Assembly (NCBI RefSeq): GCF_005233845.1
Contig: NZ_SZQL01000009.1
Coordinates: forward strand, 32,185 to 96,184
DNA length: 64,000 nucleotides
From: Ilyomonas limi
Lineage (GTDB): Bacteria; Bacteroidota; Bacteroidia; Chitinophagales; Chitinophagaceae
Reading direction: 5' to 3'
Shown here: positions 63,774-64,000 of the stretch, one piece after another
How positions within the stretch are numbered: the stretch's first letter is position 1
Layout: each line of letters opens with the position of its first letter
Notes under the pieces: model-generated
Seen by the model: only the letters and a program-made list of their open reading frames with translations
What the model was told of the DNA's origin: nothing
The model's database searches: none
Made by a program: the position numbers and the translations under genes

Positions 63774-64000
63774 ATGAAAACTCTAAAAAGACCATTAGTA
63801 ATAGTCTCCACCCTAATTACAGTAACACTGCTTTTATCCTGGAGGTATTTTGGCACTGAGGATGCAATGTCAGCCGCATCCCAATCTTACAGTAATGAGC
63901 TGACAGATGAAGCTTTGCTGGCGTTTATGGCGGAGAGCGGAGGTGATGGTGCCCTGCAGCAGTTGGATGTGCCGCCTGCTGCCGAGGACGTGCTGGTACA
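63774..64000 (+). CDS. Hypothetical membrane-anchored or secreted protein, N-terminal part
   Basis: The frame starts at ATG 63774 (a TAA lies two codons before, so this is its first start) and runs past the window edge. The 75 visible residues begin with a basic stretch and a hydrophobic helix (MKTLKRPLVIVSTLITVTLL then LSWRYFG), which could be a signal anchor. A short acidic part follows (ELTDEALLAFMAESGGDGAL, VPPAAEDVL). I do not recognise the family. It is divergent from the NRPS gene, with no strong ribosome-binding site. Function open. Confidence 0.6.
   Translation, partial: MKTLKRPLVIVSTLITVTLLLSWRYFGTEDAMSAASQSYSNELTDEALLAFMAESGGDGALQQLDVPPAAEDVLV

Overview
The window looks like a chromosome segment of a Bacteroidota bacterium, probably near Chitinophagaceae. 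The evidence is SusC/SusD outer-membrane pairs, Bacteroidota families such as DUF2911, DUF5107, DUF3472 and DUF4091, many lipoprotein and Sec signal peptides, and few Shine-Dalgarno sequences. The genus is not determinable by eye. I found no tRNA, rRNA, CRISPR array or intact insertion sequence.

1-17 kb is mixed housekeeping and accessory DNA. It holds the 3' end of a SusC-like receptor with a clear terminator, Lgt, a sialate O-acetylesterase, a PQQ-type sugar dehydrogenase-like lipoprotein, a truncated hemoglobin, an unusual DUF4242/cyclase-like/AraC regulator, a very long TraB/GumN protein and a DUF2911 protein. Intergenic gaps here carry long inverted repeats and one copy of a dispersed repeat.

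14.6-37.3 kb is a polysaccharide utilisation locus (PUL). It contains a LacI regulator, a divergent sugar-kinase-like phosphotransferase, a sulfotransferase, SusC, SusD, an arylsulfotransferase-like lipoprotein, two GH123-type proteins (DUF4091 and DUF6067), a DUF5107/TPR protein, a six-hairpin glycosidase-like protein, a type I sulfatase and a DUF3472 protein. Palindromes near GCAAWCGWTTGC lie before lacI and the kinase, before susC and before the DUF4091 gene, so this looks like one LacI regulon. The enzymes suggest a sulfated, N-acetylhexosamine-containing glycan as the substrate.

37.5-59.1 kb is an exopolysaccharide (EPS) biosynthesis cluster, nearly all on the minus strand and read from wza towards the initiating transferase. 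It has Wza-like export, a Wzc-like tyrosine kinase, an O-antigen-ligase/Wzy-like protein, an ABC exporter, four glycosyltransferases, a WcaJ-like initiator, a beta-helix lipoprotein and seven different sulfotransferases. No Wzx flippase is seen. The likely product is a heavily and variably sulfated surface polysaccharide.

59.8-63.2 kb holds a 4'-phosphopantetheinyl transferase and a stand-alone A-PCP-TE nonribosomal peptide synthetase whose thioesterase has Cys in place of the usual Ser nucleophile. The window ends inside a divergent small membrane-anchored or secreted protein.

The most interesting system is the sulfotransferase-dense EPS cluster beside a PUL equipped with a sulfatase and an arylsulfotransferase. 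One cell may make, and possibly recycle, a sulfated glycan.
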